Shown piece by piece: positions 9,804 through 18,811 of a stretch of DNA of 64,000 nucleotides. The position numbers and the translations under genes were made by a program. The notes beneath the pieces are model-generated. The model was not told the origin of the DNA. It ran no database searches and saw only the letters and a program-made list of their open reading frames with translations. The stretch's first letter is position 1. Each line of letters begins with the position of its first letter. This DNA comes from an uncultured Collinsella sp. (lineage in GTDB: Bacteria > Actinomycetota > Coriobacteriia > Coriobacteriales > Coriobacteriaceae): the NCBI GenBank assembly GCA_902494085.1, contig CABURU010000003.1, positions 90,034-154,033 of the forward strand, given 5' to 3'.

Positions 9804-10043
9804 ATGTACCCGTATATGACATTCGAAGACGGTACCGAGGTCGTTCATTCTGACCTGATAACAGATGGGGATATCGAAAAGGCTATCGTGCATTTTGAAC
9901 GACCGACGGCAGAGGGCTTCGACTCCGCTCGTTGTGAGTTGCCTTCCTGTTCGTGGACTGACTGGGAAGGGCATTTTACTCAGAGTGAAAAACGAGCTTT
10001 CGAAGAGTGTTTGAGCAAATCATTTAGATTAGTTCGAGTTTAG
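9804..10043 (+). CDS. Small acidic protein, unknown
   Basis: This 79-residue protein begins MYPYMTFEDGTEVVHSDL. The start is chosen because GAGGTGG lies 8 bases upstream; a GTG three bases earlier is also possible. The composition is acidic, with Trp and Cys in the middle (CSWTDWEG). I recall similar small proteins of unknown function in gut bacteria but cannot name a family. It begins an AT-richer stretch shared with the DUF2087 and MFS genes. Confidence 0.55.
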   Translation: MYPYMTFEDGTEVVHSDLITDGDIEKAIVHFERPTAEGFDSARCELPSCSWTDWEGHFTQSEKRAFEECLSKSFRLVRV

Positions 10044-10122
10044 TTCGAATATAGAAGCCGAATGCGATGACCTAAAGCGTATGCATTTTTAGTATTAGAT
10101 GCGTATGAAATGGAGGATGTGA

Positions 10123-10404
10123 ATGGATGAGCTAATAGACTTTAAAAAACGATTTCTCAAGAATGGCGAGCTGGTTTCAATTCCAAAAAAGGAAAGCTAT
10201 AAAAGAATCATGCTGCTATGGGCCGTCTCTTTCTTTGAATTAAATACAAGTTATACGGAGCTTCAGGTTAATCGTGTGCTGTCACAGCTCTATCCTGATT
10301 ATGCCGTGTTGAGGCGGTACTTGGTTGATTATGGATTCTTATTAAGGGATGAGCGAGGCCTGAAATACGAGGTTAATCGTGATGTTCACGGTATTGAGAG
10401 CTAG
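10123..10404 (+). CDS. DUF2087 domain protein
   Basis: This 93-residue protein consists almost entirely of a DUF2087 pattern: FLKNGELVSIPKKESYKRIMLLWAV, then YTELQVNRVLSQLYPDYAVLRRYLVDYGFL. The domain is usually found at the C-terminus of transcriptional regulators, where it probably mediates dimerisation or sensing. Here it stands alone. GGAGG lies six bases upstream. The gene overlaps the MFS transporter start by about 23 bp, so it may control or respond to that exporter. Confidence 0.75.
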   Translation: MDELIDFKKRFLKNGELVSIPKKESYKRIMLLWAVSFFELNTSYTELQVNRVLSQLYPDYAVLRRYLVDYGFLLRDERGLKYEVNRDVHGIES

Positions 10405-11566
10405 CCGTCCGGTTCGGGTCCTATATATTGCTAGAGGGATAAGCGAAATAGGCAATTGGTGTGCGAATATTGCTTTGCCAATGCTGATTTACGAGGTAAC
10501 TCACGATGTTTCTGCAACTGCTTTGATGGTCTGCTGCAGATTTGCCCCCTCTCTGTTTTCAGTTGCGCTCGCGCAGCTGCCTCAGAAGATGGGTATCGGG
10601 ACACTGCAGGCCATGAGATTGGCAGACTTAATTCGCGCGGGATTATTCGTTTGCTATATTTTTGTTGATAGTAAATGGAGTATGTTTGCTATTACGTGCG
10701 CGGTATCGCTTTGCCGAACGGTTGAAATGCCCTGCTTTTACTCGTTGTTAAGAGCCAATACGAATAGTATCAATCGCGACGTAATTAATAATTCGTTTGG
10801 GTTTCTGCAGAATTTGATGATGGTTCTGGGGCCAGTTGCCGGCGGTTTTGTTGTCGCTCAATTTGGGGCGGAGGCTGTTCTTGCATTAGACGCGCTTTCT
10901 TTTGCTGTGTCGTTCTGGTTGCTGCGAGATGTTCCGTCGGTTATCGAGGTTAATGATAAAGAGGGGATAAGCAAAAATGAAAAATACAGGACTGCATTTA
11001 GCGATCTTAGCGCGAAGCACTTGGCAATTGGTTTCCTATTAATCGATATTTCTAGTGGCGTGGCATTCGGCTCTCTGAATTCTCTTTTGCCAGCTATAGC
11101 GCAATTGCAATTTGACTCGTCATCGATACAATACGGATTCCTTCAGAGTAGTCTTACAATCGGACTGTTGTTCGGAAATACAATATATGGTCGTTTAATC
11201 AGTGGTTCCGATTGCGTTAAATCATATTGTTTTGTGACGTATCTTGCGCTCGGTGCGTATCTGGCGTTTGGCTATCGCTATGCGTCTGGGATATCGTTTA
11301 TTTTCCTTTTTATCGTCGGTGCCGGAAACGCCATTCAAGATGTGCTTCTCATAACATCGCTGCAGGATTTGGCGAGAGACGGATCTGAATCGATAGGCCT
11401 GTTTTCAATTAGGGAGTCTTTGCAATCGGTTGCTGTTGTTATTTCAACACTCCTTGTTTCGCTGTTCACGAGCATCGCGATGTTCTCAATTCTCGTTACA
11501 GGACTTGGTGTATTTTCAATTATGATGGTAGTTGTGTTTCAATTGAATTATTTGCGAAAGATGTGA
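10382..11566 (+). CDS. MFS transporter, MefA-like exporter family
   Basis: The protein has 394 residues and about 12 membrane segments. It belongs to the MFS_3/MefA-like branch (VLYIARGISEIGNW near the start; AQLPQKMGI in the first cytoplasmic loop). Members export macrolides, siderophores or peptides. A GTG at 10379 is an alternative start; GAGG at 10369 serves both. Codon use is AT-rich compared with nadE downstream, which suggests acquisition. The overlap with the DUF2087 gene indicates an operon. The substrate cannot be read from sequence. Confidence 0.8.
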   Translation: MFTVLRASRPVRVLYIARGISEIGNWCANIALPMLIYEVTHDVSATALMVCCRFAPSLFSVALAQLPQKMGIGTLQAMRLADLIRAGLFVCYIFVDSKWSMFAITCAVSLCRTVEMPCFYSLLRANTNSINRDVINNSFGFLQNLMMVLGPVAGGFVVAQFGAEAVLALDALSFAVSFWLLRDVPSVIEVNDKEGISKNEKYRTAFSDLSAKHLAIGFLLIDISSGVAFGSLNSLLPAIAQLQFDSSSIQYGFLQSSLTIGLLFGNTIYGRLISGSDCVKSYCFVTYLALGAYLAFGYRYASGISFIFLFIVGAGNAIQDVLLITSLQDLARDGSESIGLFSIRESLQSVAVVISTLLVSLFTSIAMFSILVTGLGVFSIMMVVVFQLNYLRKM

Positions 11567-11596
11567 CGTTGATATGCAGATGTGACGTTGATATGC
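11559..11596 (+). repeat. Tandem 19-bp direct repeat over the MFS stop codon
   Basis: AGATGTGACGTTGATATGC occurs twice in immediate succession (11559-11577, 11578-11596). The first copy contains the stop codon of the MFS gene. It looks like a simple slippage duplication. Confidence 0.8.
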
Positions 11597-11719
11597 CTTA
11601 ATTTTGAAATACATGCTCTTAGCACAGGTTGGCCTCTCAGTAAACTGGGAGGTTGCTTTGGCTAGTTAGAGATATGTGAACGTTCGTTAGACTGAATCTC
11701 AGGGTAGAAGGGGCCTCCA

Positions 11720-13720
11720 GTGTCCAGATCAACAAGGCAATGCTGCGTTTCGGCTAATAAGAACGATGGCTTTTTGCGTGTGGCGGCGGCCTCGCCGCGG
11801 ATTCGCGTGGCCGATGTCGAGGGCAATGCCGAGGTTGCGCTGGCGGCTGTTCGCGAGGCTACCGAGTGCGGCGTTCGCGCGCTGGTGCTGCCCGAGCTTA
11901 ACTTGTGCGGCTATACCGCGGCCGATCTGTTCCATAACCGCACGCTGCTGCATGGCTGTGAGGCCGCTCTGGTGCACATCCTCGATGAAACCCGTGAGCT
12001 GCCGATCGTCTTTACCGTTGGCTTGCCCGTTGCGGTGGCTGAAAACATCTACAACTGCGCGGCCGTGTGCTGTGCGGGCGAGCTTTTGGGCCTTACGGCC
12101 AAGAAGTATCTGCCCAACTATGGCGAGTTCTATGAGCGCCGTTGGTTTGCTCCGGCGCCTGCGGATCCCGTGTGGGTTGAATTTGCCGGTCAGGGTCCGG
12201 TTCCGCTGGGTTCGGGGCTTGTCTACCGCTGCTGTGATGAGGGCGCCGAGGACCTGGTGCTGGGCGTTGAGGTCTGTGAGGACCTGTGGGTGCCGGCGCC
12301 CCCTTCGACCGAGATGGCGCTTGCCGGTGCGACGGTGATCCTCAACCCGTCGGCCTCGGACGAGATTATCGGTAAGGCGGATTACCGCCGCAGCCTCATT
12401 TCCAACCAGAGCGCGCGCCTGTACTGCGCCTATGCCTATGCGGACGCGAGTGAGGGCGAGTCCACGACCGATATGGTCTTTGCGGGCGAGAACCTCGTCT
12501 ATGAAAACGGATCTAAGCTCGCCGCCACGAAGCTCCTCACCTGCGATATGGCGGTGGCCGATGTCGATCTTGACCGCCTGGTTGCCGAGCGCCGTCGCTC
12601 GACGACGTGGACGCGCGCGGACGATGCGCCGGAGGCCACGACCGTTGAGTTTTCGTTTGAGGGCGTGCTGGCCAAAGAGCCTGTCCTGCGCGATGCCTGC
12701 GATATCGACCGTGTCTTCCCCCGCGCGCCTTTTGTGCCGGCCGACCACGGCGACCTGGCCGAGCGTTGCGAGACCATCCTCGATCTACAAACCGCCGGCC
12801 TCAAGACCCGCCTTGCCCATACGGGTACCAAGGCTGCAGTCATCGGTCTTTCGGGCGGCCTGGACTCCACGCTGGCACTGCTTGTGACCGTGCGTGCCTT
12901 CGATGCGCTGGGGCTGCCGCGTACGGGTATCACGGCGGTCTCCATGCCAGGTTTTGGCACGACGCATCGCACCAAGTCGAATGCCGAGTCGCTCGCTCGC
13001 GACCTGGGTGTGAGCTTCCGCGAGGTTTCGATCCACGCGGCTGTGGAGCAGCACTTCAAGGACATTGAGCACGATTCGGCCGTGCAGGACGTGACCTACG
13101 AGAACAGCCAGGCCCGCGAGCGTACGCAGATTCTGATGGACCTGGCCAACCAGGCTGGCGGCTTTGTCATCGGTACCGGCGACCTGTCGGAGCTGGCGCT
13201 CGGCTGGGCTACCTATAACGGCGACCACATGAGCATGTACGCCGTCAACGCGAGCGTGCCCAAGACGCTTGTGCGCCATCTGGTGCGCTATGCGGCTGAT
13301 GTCTTTGGCGGGCGTATTGCCGAGGTCTTGCTCGATATCCTCGATACGCCGGTGTCCCCCGAGCTTCTGCCGCCCACGGGCGATGGCGAGATCGCACAGA
13401 AGACCGAGGATTTGGTGGGCCCGTACGAGCTGCACGACTACTTCCTCTACTACCTGCTGCGTTTTGGCTTTGAGCCGGGCAAGATCTACCGCATGGCGCT
13501 CAAGAGTTTCGAGGGCGTCTACGACGTCAAGACCGTCCACACGTGGCTGCGTACGTTCTACCGTCGTTTCTTCGCCCAACAGTTTAAGCGCAGCTGCCTG
13601 CCCGATGGTCCCAAGGTGGGATCGGTGACGCTCAGCCCGCGCGGCGATTGGCGTATGCCGAGTGACGCCAGCTCGCGTTTGTGGCTTGCGCAGATCGACG
13701 CGCTCAATCCAATTGACTAA
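11720..13720 (+). CDS. nadE: Glutamine-dependent NAD+ synthetase
   Basis: The 666-residue protein has two domains. The N-terminal nitrilase-type glutaminase (about residues 15-290) contains VLPELNLCGY (Glu), the LTAKKYLPNYGEFYERR segment (Lys) and GVEVCEDLW (nucleophile Cys). The C-terminal synthetase carries the PP-loop GLSGGLDSTLALL and GTGDLSELALGWATYNGDHM. It amidates nicotinic acid adenine dinucleotide using ammonia channelled from glutamine. The start is GTG at 11720, preceded by an AGAAGGGG-type ribosome site. Length and domain order match long bacterial NadE. A strong terminator follows. Confidence 0.93.
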   Translation: MSRSTRQCCVSANKNDGFLRVAAASPRIRVADVEGNAEVALAAVREATECGVRALVLPELNLCGYTAADLFHNRTLLHGCEAALVHILDETRELPIVFTVGLPVAVAENIYNCAAVCCAGELLGLTAKKYLPNYGEFYERRWFAPAPADPVWVEFAGQGPVPLGSGLVYRCCDEGAEDLVLGVEVCEDLWVPAPPSTEMALAGATVILNPSASDEIIGKADYRRSLISNQSARLYCAYAYADASEGESTTDMVFAGENLVYENGSKLAATKLLTCDMAVADVDLDRLVAERRRSTTWTRADDAPEATTVEFSFEGVLAKEPVLRDACDIDRVFPRAPFVPADHGDLAERCETILDLQTAGLKTRLAHTGTKAAVIGLSGGLDSTLALLVTVRAFDALGLPRTGITAVSMPGFGTTHRTKSNAESLARDLGVSFREVSIHAAVEQHFKDIEHDSAVQDVTYENSQARERTQILMDLANQAGGFVIGTGDLSELALGWATYNGDHMSMYAVNASVPKTLVRHLVRYAADVFGGRIAEVLLDILDTPVSPELLPPTGDGEIAQKTEDLVGPYELHDYFLYYLLRFGFEPGKIYRMALKSFEGVYDVKTVHTWLRTFYRRFFAQQFKRSCLPDGPKVGSVTLSPRGDWRMPSDASSRLWLAQIDALNPID

Positions 13721-13788
13721 GGTTGGCCAAATTGAACCAATGCGGGGGTTGCAAGCGTTACACTTTTGCAATCTGATGGCCCGTATCG

Positions 13789-13820
13789 CGCGGCGCTCTT
13801 GTCGGAGCGCCGCGTTTTTT
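13789..13820 (+). terminator. Terminator between nadE and the aminotransferase gene
   Basis: A 10-bp stem CGCGGCGCTC/GAGCGCCGCG with a 6-nt loop is followed by TTTTTT. It ends only 19 bp before the next start codon. Confidence 0.9.
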
Positions 13821-13838
13821 ATATCGAAAGGTGGCACC

Positions 13839-15002
13839 ATGCAGGCATCGCAGCGTCTCGACCGCTTTGGCGCGGAGGTCTTCGCCTCGCTCAACAACAA
13901 ACTGCTCGCGCTGAAGGCTCAGGGCAAGACCATTTACAACATGAGCGTGGGCACGCCCGACTTTAAGCCGTACAATCACGTGGTCGAGGCACTCACGCAA
14001 GCAGCCCAAGATCCCGAGATGTGGAAGTATGCCCTGCGCGACCTGCCCGAGCTCAAGCAGGCTGTGTGCGATTACTATGAGCGCCGCTTTGGCGTTTCGG
14101 GCATTACACCGTCCATGGTGCAGTCGTGCAACGGCACGCAGGAGGGCGTGGGTCATTTGGGCCTGGCCCTGCTCGATCCGGGTGACACTATTTTGGTTCC
14201 CGATCCGTGCTACCCGGTCTTTGAGGCGGGCGCCAAGATCGCCGATGCCAAGCTCGAGTACTATCCGCTGATTGCCGAGCACAATTACCTGCCCTATGTG
14301 GCGGGTATCGATCCCGAGGTTGCCGATCGTGCCAAGTATATGATCGTGTCGCTGCCCGCCAACCCGGTGGGCTCGGTGGGCACGCCCGAGGTCTACGAGG
14401 AGATCATCGCTTTCGCCCGCGAGCACGACCTGCTCATCGTCCATGACAACGCGTACTCCGACATCGTGTTCGACGGCGAGCCGGGTGGCAGCTTCTTGCA
14501 GTATCACGGTGCGCTCGAGGTGGGTGTGGAGTTCTTCTCGCTCTCCAAGTCGTTTAACGTCACCGGTGCCCGCATTGGCTTTTTGGTCGGTCGCGAGGAC
14601 GTGGTCTCGGCCTTTGCCAAGCTGCGCAGCCAGATTGACTTCGGTATGTTCCTCCCGATCCAGAAGGCTGCTATCGCGTGCCTTAATGGCCCGCGCGATG
14701 AGGTCGAGGCACAGCGTCTGAAGTACCAGGAGCGCCGCGATGTCCTGTGCGACGGTCTTGAGGGCCTGGGCTGGGAGCGTCCCAACGCGCATGGCTCTAT
14801 GTTTGTGTGGGCCAAGCTCCCCGGTGGCCGCACCGATTCGATGGCGTTTTGCGAGGAGCTCATGGAGAAGGCCGGCGTTGTGGTGACGCCGGGCGCGAGC
14901 TTTGGTCCTTCGGGCGAGGGACACGTGCGCATGGCGCTGGTCTTGCCGCCCGACCAGATCGCTTTGGCTGTCGAGGCCATTCGCGAGGCGGGCCTGTATT
15001 AG
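13839..15002 (+). CDS. PLP aminotransferase class I/II
   Basis: This 387-residue fold-type I aminotransferase carries NGTQEGVGHLGLALLDPGD, NPVGSVG, the HDNAYSDIVFDG region (PLP Asp/Tyr) and SLSKSFNVTGARIGF, which contains the Schiff-base Lys. It resembles aspartate/LL-diaminopimelate-type transaminases. It could supply the N-acetyl-DAP aminotransferase step missing from the lysine block a few kilobases away, but the substrate is not decided by the sequence. ATG 13839 has AAAGGTGG six bases upstream; a frame extending further 5' runs through the nadE terminator and is not real. Confidence 0.85.
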   Translation: MQASQRLDRFGAEVFASLNNKLLALKAQGKTIYNMSVGTPDFKPYNHVVEALTQAAQDPEMWKYALRDLPELKQAVCDYYERRFGVSGITPSMVQSCNGTQEGVGHLGLALLDPGDTILVPDPCYPVFEAGAKIADAKLEYYPLIAEHNYLPYVAGIDPEVADRAKYMIVSLPANPVGSVGTPEVYEEIIAFAREHDLLIVHDNAYSDIVFDGEPGGSFLQYHGALEVGVEFFSLSKSFNVTGARIGFLVGREDVVSAFAKLRSQIDFGMFLPIQKAAIACLNGPRDEVEAQRLKYQERRDVLCDGLEGLGWERPNAHGSMFVWAKLPGGRTDSMAFCEELMEKAGVVVTPGASFGPSGEGHVRMALVLPPDQIALAVEAIREAGLY

Positions 15003-15146
15003 AAAGCCATTTCGACTCGTCAATAGCCCGAAACCGATTTCGTGCAGTTATTTTACGAATTCTGCAAACAATTTCGGTAAACGGTCGATTTTTGGCTGCG
15101 AATAGGAGCATAATCAAAGTCCCGATTGGATGTATTGGGATTACGG

Positions 15147-15177
15147 CAAGCCGCTCGGGTCGTTCCCGGGCGGCTTG
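15147..15177 (+). promoter_or_regulatory. Stem-loop in the ldh leader
   Basis: CAAGCCGC and GCGGCTTG pair across 15 nt, 26 bp upstream of the ldh start, followed by TTTGTG. It could be an attenuating or mRNA-stabilising hairpin, or a weak terminator of the upstream gene. Confidence 0.4.
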
Positions 15178-15203
15178 TTTGTGGAGAGAGATGGGAGTTT
15201 CTA

Positions 15204-16154
15204 ATGGTTAACGAGAAGAAGGTCGCTATTGTCGGCTGCGGTTTCGTCGGTTCGTCTTCGGCGTTCGCGCTGATGCAGAGCGGTCTGTTCTCCGAGATGG
15301 TCCTCATCGACGTGGACAAGAACCGCGCCGAGGGTGAGGCTCTGGATATCGCGCACGGCATGACGTTTGCCGAGCCGATGAAGATCTACGCCGGCGATTA
15401 TTCCGATGTCGCCGACGCCGCCATGATCGTCGTCACCGCTGGCGCTGCTCAGAAGCCCGGTGAGACCCGTCTGGATCTGGTCAACAAGAACGTCAGCATC
15501 TTTAAGTCCATTATCCCCGAGATTAAGAAGTCTGGCTTCGACGGCATTCTGCTAATCGTCTCCAACCCGGTCGACGTTCTGACCTACGCCGCCATCAAGA
15601 TGTCCGGCCTGCGCGAGGGCCATGTCATCGGCTCCGGCACCGTGCTCGACACCGGCCGTCTGCAGCAGATGCTCGGCGCTCACGTCGAGGTTGACCCGCG
15701 CGATGTCCAGGCCTACGTCATGGGCGAGCACGGTGACTCCGAGTTCGTCGCTTGGTCCAGCGCTCAGGTTGCCGGCGTGCCGCTGAACACCTTCTGCGAG
15801 CTTCACGGTCACCTGGAGCATGAGGCTGCCGAGAAGCGCATCGCCGAGGACGTCAAGAACTCCGCCTACACCATCATCGAGAAGAAGCACGCCACCTACT
15901 ACGGTGTCGCTATGGCCGTTAAGCGCATCTGCACTGCCGTCATGCGCGATGAGCAGACCGTTCTGCCTGTCTCCTCGCTCATGGTGGGCGAGTATGGCCT
16001 GTCCGATCTTGCCATCTCCATGCCGACCGTCGTTGGCCGCGACGGCGTCGTCTGCCGCGTCCCCGTGCCGCTGAACGATGACGAGCAGCATGAGCTCACC
16101 GTCTCTGCTAAAGCCCTTAAGGACATCATCGACAGCGTTGACTTCTCCTGCTAA
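15204..16154 (+). CDS. ldh: L-lactate dehydrogenase
   Basis: This 316-residue NAD-dependent dehydrogenase has the Rossmann motif VAIVGCGFVGSSSAF at the N-terminus, VSNPVDVLTY, GSGTVLDTGRLQ (substrate Arg) and the catalytic-His segment YVMGEHGDSEF. It reduces pyruvate to L-lactate and regenerates NAD+ in fermentation. ATG 15204 has GGGAG six bases upstream; the longer frame through the leader hairpin is spurious. A terminator follows. In this window it complements the acetate branch (ackA, pta). Confidence 0.93.
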   Translation: MVNEKKVAIVGCGFVGSSSAFALMQSGLFSEMVLIDVDKNRAEGEALDIAHGMTFAEPMKIYAGDYSDVADAAMIVVTAGAAQKPGETRLDLVNKNVSIFKSIIPEIKKSGFDGILLIVSNPVDVLTYAAIKMSGLREGHVIGSGTVLDTGRLQQMLGAHVEVDPRDVQAYVMGEHGDSEFVAWSSAQVAGVPLNTFCELHGHLEHEAAEKRIAEDVKNSAYTIIEKKHATYYGVAMAVKRICTAVMRDEQTVLPVSSLMVGEYGLSDLAISMPTVVGRDGVVCRVPVPLNDDEQHELTVSAKALKDIIDSVDFSC

Positions 16155-16186
16155 ATCAAGCTCTTTTGGGCAACAGGCTACAATGA

Positions 16187-16220
16187 AAGGCGTCCGGGCC
16201 ACACGGTCCGGGCGCCTTTT
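16187..16220 (+). terminator. Terminator after ldh
   Basis: GGCGTCCGGGCC and GGTCCGGGCGCC pair with one G-U and an ACAC loop, followed by TTTT. Confidence 0.85.
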
Positions 16221-16281
16221 TGGTGCGAGGGGGTCAGGTTACTTTGCACCACCACAATGCACCATAGTTGATGGGAGGGCC

Positions 16282-17442
16282 ATGTCGGATTCGCCTAATT
16301 TTTTGACCTATGCCCAGACGGCGTTTGATCCGTTTGAGGAACGGCCGTTCTGCGCGGTGGATAGCCTGGTCTTTGCGTGGTTGTCCTATTTGCGTTTGCC
16401 GGGTGATATGGCGGAGCTGACGAACTGGCAGGGCCTAGACGTACGCGAGCTGCTGCGCGCCGAGTGCTACCAAGACATGATTGGCGACCTGTGGGATCCG
16501 GAGGGGAGCCGTGCCCTGTTGGAGGCTGTGGCAGCAAGCCCTCGCTACCGTGGCGTTCGTGTTTGCGGCTATCGTAGCGTGAGTGATGCCGAGACAACGG
16601 AGCAGTTTGCGGCCATGACGTTCCGATTTCCGGCGGGGTTTAGCTATCTTGCCTTCCGGGGGACCGACAGCACGATTGTGGGCTGGAAAGAGGACTTTAA
16701 CATGGCGTTCCGGTGTCCTGTGCCGGCCCAGGAATCCGCGGCGCGTTATGTAGACGAGGCGGCGGATGCGATTGGCGGGCCGCTTTTGTGCGGAGGTCAT
16801 TCCAAGGGTGGAAACCTTGCGGTGTACGGTGCGGCGATGTGCCCCGATGTCGCCCGTGAGCGAATCGAACGGGCGTATTCCCATGATGGTCCGGGCTTCG
16901 TCGAGGAGTTTCTGAGCGGCAACGCCTTCGCCGACCTATCCGGTCGAATCGACAAGACGCTACCTCGGTCGTCAATCTTTGGCATGATGTTCGAGACACA
17001 GGAGGACTATGCCATCGTTGAGAGCACCGAGTTCAGCCTGCTTCAGCATAATCCCTTTAGCTGGGTGGTTGATGGTCGCGACTTCGTGTACTGTGAGCGC
17101 CTGTCCGCCGGTGCTCGATACGTTGATGGCTCCATTCGCGAGATGCTGCTTGCGGTGTCGCCTAGCGAGCGCGAGCGTTTTGTAGATGCGTTGTTCTCCG
17201 TGCTTGAGGCTACGGGTGCTGAGCGGTTTGCGGATATCGCTGGGAATCTGCGCGAGAGCCTGCCCGTGATGCTTCAGGCTGCGCAAGGCTTTGACAAGGA
17301 TACGCGACGCTTTGTCTCGCAGACTATCGTTGCGATTCTTAAGTGTGCGCTTCTGCCCAAACGTCCCCAGATCGACATGCCCGCTGCCGGCAAGAGCTTG
17401 GCAGAACAGCTCGAGGCTTGGCAGTCCGAGCTCCTGCGCTAA
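16282..17442 (+). CDS. DUF2974 (Mbeg1-like) alpha/beta hydrolase
   Basis: The 386-residue protein contains the lipase elbow GGHSKGGNLA (nucleophile Ser), preceded by FSYLAFRGTDSTIVGWKEDF and followed by AYSHDGPGF. Together these define the DUF2974 family of lipase-like hydrolases. No signal peptide is present, so it probably acts in the cytoplasm; the substrate is unknown. GGGAGGG sits directly before ATG 16282. A 20-bp imperfect inverted repeat flanks the gene (16231-16250 and 17448-17467). Length and motif order are as usual for the family in gut Firmicutes and Actinobacteria. Confidence 0.8.
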   Translation: MSDSPNFLTYAQTAFDPFEERPFCAVDSLVFAWLSYLRLPGDMAELTNWQGLDVRELLRAECYQDMIGDLWDPEGSRALLEAVAASPRYRGVRVCGYRSVSDAETTEQFAAMTFRFPAGFSYLAFRGTDSTIVGWKEDFNMAFRCPVPAQESAARYVDEAADAIGGPLLCGGHSKGGNLAVYGAAMCPDVARERIERAYSHDGPGFVEEFLSGNAFADLSGRIDKTLPRSSIFGMMFETQEDYAIVESTEFSLLQHNPFSWVVDGRDFVYCERLSAGARYVDGSIREMLLAVSPSERERFVDALFSVLEATGAERFADIAGNLRESLPVMLQAAQGFDKDTRRFVSQTIVAILKCALLPKRPQIDMPAAGKSLAEQLEAWQSELLR

Positions 17443-17553
17443 CCATTGGTGCAAAGCAGCCTGTCCCCGATGCACCAATCTTCGATGCGCCTGGGGCGGG
17501 ATCGACCGCTATACTGGTTCGTGCCGAAATCGATCTAGAACGGAATGCCGTAT

Positions 17554-18558
17554 ATGAAAATCAATCACGCGATTCTGCATATCCTGGACTTTGACTCTGC
17601 CGTCAACGTTATGAGCCAGCGCGAGCTCGATATCGAGAGCCGCACCGTGCGTAATTTCGTAACCACGCACCTGCGGCGCGCTCGTACCTCGGCTGATAAC
17701 AAGCGTGCCACGTTTGCCGAGAACTCCGCATTCGGCGGCGAGCTCAAGGGCTATTTCTTTGGCGAGCGCGAGTTCGTGGACCTGTCGCAGCAGATTGCGG
17801 AGTTTATCTCCTCCGAGCTCACCAAAGCCGAGAAAGCCGAGTCCACCGACGTGCTCGTGGCCGATTTTGACGACGATGAGGATGCCCGCTGGTTTGCCGT
17901 GATGCTGCTGGGCTCCAAGCAGGCTTTTATGCACGAAGTGGGTCGCGAGGAGGGGGAGGTGCGCAACGACATCGCGCGCCACTACGCCATTCTGCCGAAC
18001 CCCTCGCAAAAGGTGCCGAGCTATGCCATCGTGCGCGCGAGCACCATGGAGATCGGCTATGTGGACAAGAAACGCAAGATCGCCGGCGAGGACCGTATGC
18101 TTATCCCCGATGGCCTGCTGCAGTGCGACACGGGCGTATCGGGCAAGGAGGTCATCGACACCGTGACGCGTGTGGTCGAGGAAGTCGCCGAGGAGCATGG
18201 TGCCAACACGGCCGTAGCGCTCGCTAAGGTTAAGGCTGCCGTTGCCGAGAAGGTTGAGGATGACGAGGAGCTGCCGCCTTGGGATATCGTCGATGAAGTC
18301 TTTGAGGACGAACCGGTCATCAAAGAAAGCGTGCGTGCGGCGCTGACTGAGGAGAAGGTACCCGAGCGCGTACCCGTGGAGCGCAAACAAGTCGAGCGCG
18401 CGGCCGTACGCAATCACAAGATTCGTACCGACACGGGTATCGAGATCAGCTTTCCGGCCGAGATGGGTTCGAACTCCGAATACATCGAGTTCGTCAACGA
18501 GCCCAACGGCCTCATCTCTATCGAGCTCAAAAACATCGGGTCAATTGAGAATCGATAA
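17554..18558 (+). CDS. Nucleoid-associated protein (NdpA/YejK, 37-kDa family)
   Basis: This 334-residue protein opens MKINHAILHILDFDS, as in the YejK/NA37 family. The last 40 residues (TGIEISFPAEMGSNSEYIEF) match the conserved C-terminal part of that family. These proteins associate with the nucleoid; their exact role is unclear. A Glu/Asp/Val-rich insertion at about 210-275 looks flexible. An ATG at 17545 directly abuts GGA, whereas ATG 17554 has proper spacing, so I use the latter. A terminator follows immediately. Confidence 0.85.
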   Translation: MKINHAILHILDFDSAVNVMSQRELDIESRTVRNFVTTHLRRARTSADNKRATFAENSAFGGELKGYFFGEREFVDLSQQIAEFISSELTKAEKAESTDVLVADFDDDEDARWFAVMLLGSKQAFMHEVGREEGEVRNDIARHYAILPNPSQKVPSYAIVRASTMEIGYVDKKRKIAGEDRMLIPDGLLQCDTGVSGKEVIDTVTRVVEEVAEEHGANTAVALAKVKAAVAEKVEDDEELPPWDIVDEVFEDEPVIKESVRAALTEEKVPERVPVERKQVERAAVRNHKIRTDTGIEISFPAEMGSNSEYIEFVNEPNGLISIELKNIGSIENR

Positions 18559-18584
18559 ACTGCGCTTGAACTGCAGGCAAAGCA

Positions 18585-18619
18585 AAGGCCGAAGCCCCGA
18601 TGGTGCTTCGGCCTTTTTT
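18585..18619 (+). terminator. Terminator after the nucleoid protein gene
   Basis: AAGGCCGAAGC/GCTTCGGCCTT stem followed by TTTT. Confidence 0.9.
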
Positions 18620-18634
18620 GTTTTCGGCTTGGTT

Positions 18635-18811
18635 GCTGACATTGCGCCGCAGGTTGAGCATGCGTCAGCGAAAACGCCCCTAGGCGAGCAAGGTGACGTG
18701 AAAGAGGAGGGAAGCGTACTTCGGTACGCGACCGACGATTGAACGTCAGATTGCCGCTCTGGGTCGTTTGCAGCGTCGACTAGTTACGCGGTTTGGTAAA
18801 ACCGCGTAACC
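18635..18811. ncRNA. Candidate structured RNA or intergenic repeat element
   Basis: This 180-bp gene-free stretch contains four well-formed helices. GCTGAC (18635) pairs with GTCAGC (18664). GCAA-GG-TGACGT (18688-18699) pairs with ACGTCA-GA-TTGC (18743-18754). Nested inside the second is GCGTAC-TTCG-GTACGC (18714-18729), a UUCG-tetraloop hairpin. A 12-bp stem at 18783-18810 ends just short of the dapH stop. The last stem may simply terminate the lysine operon on the minus strand. The others suggest a folded RNA or a dispersed palindromic repeat; no known family was recognised. Confidence 0.4.

Noticed and set aside
16078..16281. N-terminal extension of the DUF2974 gene
   Set aside because: It would cross the ldh end and its terminator; GGGAGGG precedes ATG 16282.
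18545..18742. 65-residue + strand frame after the nucleoid protein gene
   Set aside because: It runs through a terminator and the structured element and has no ribosome site.
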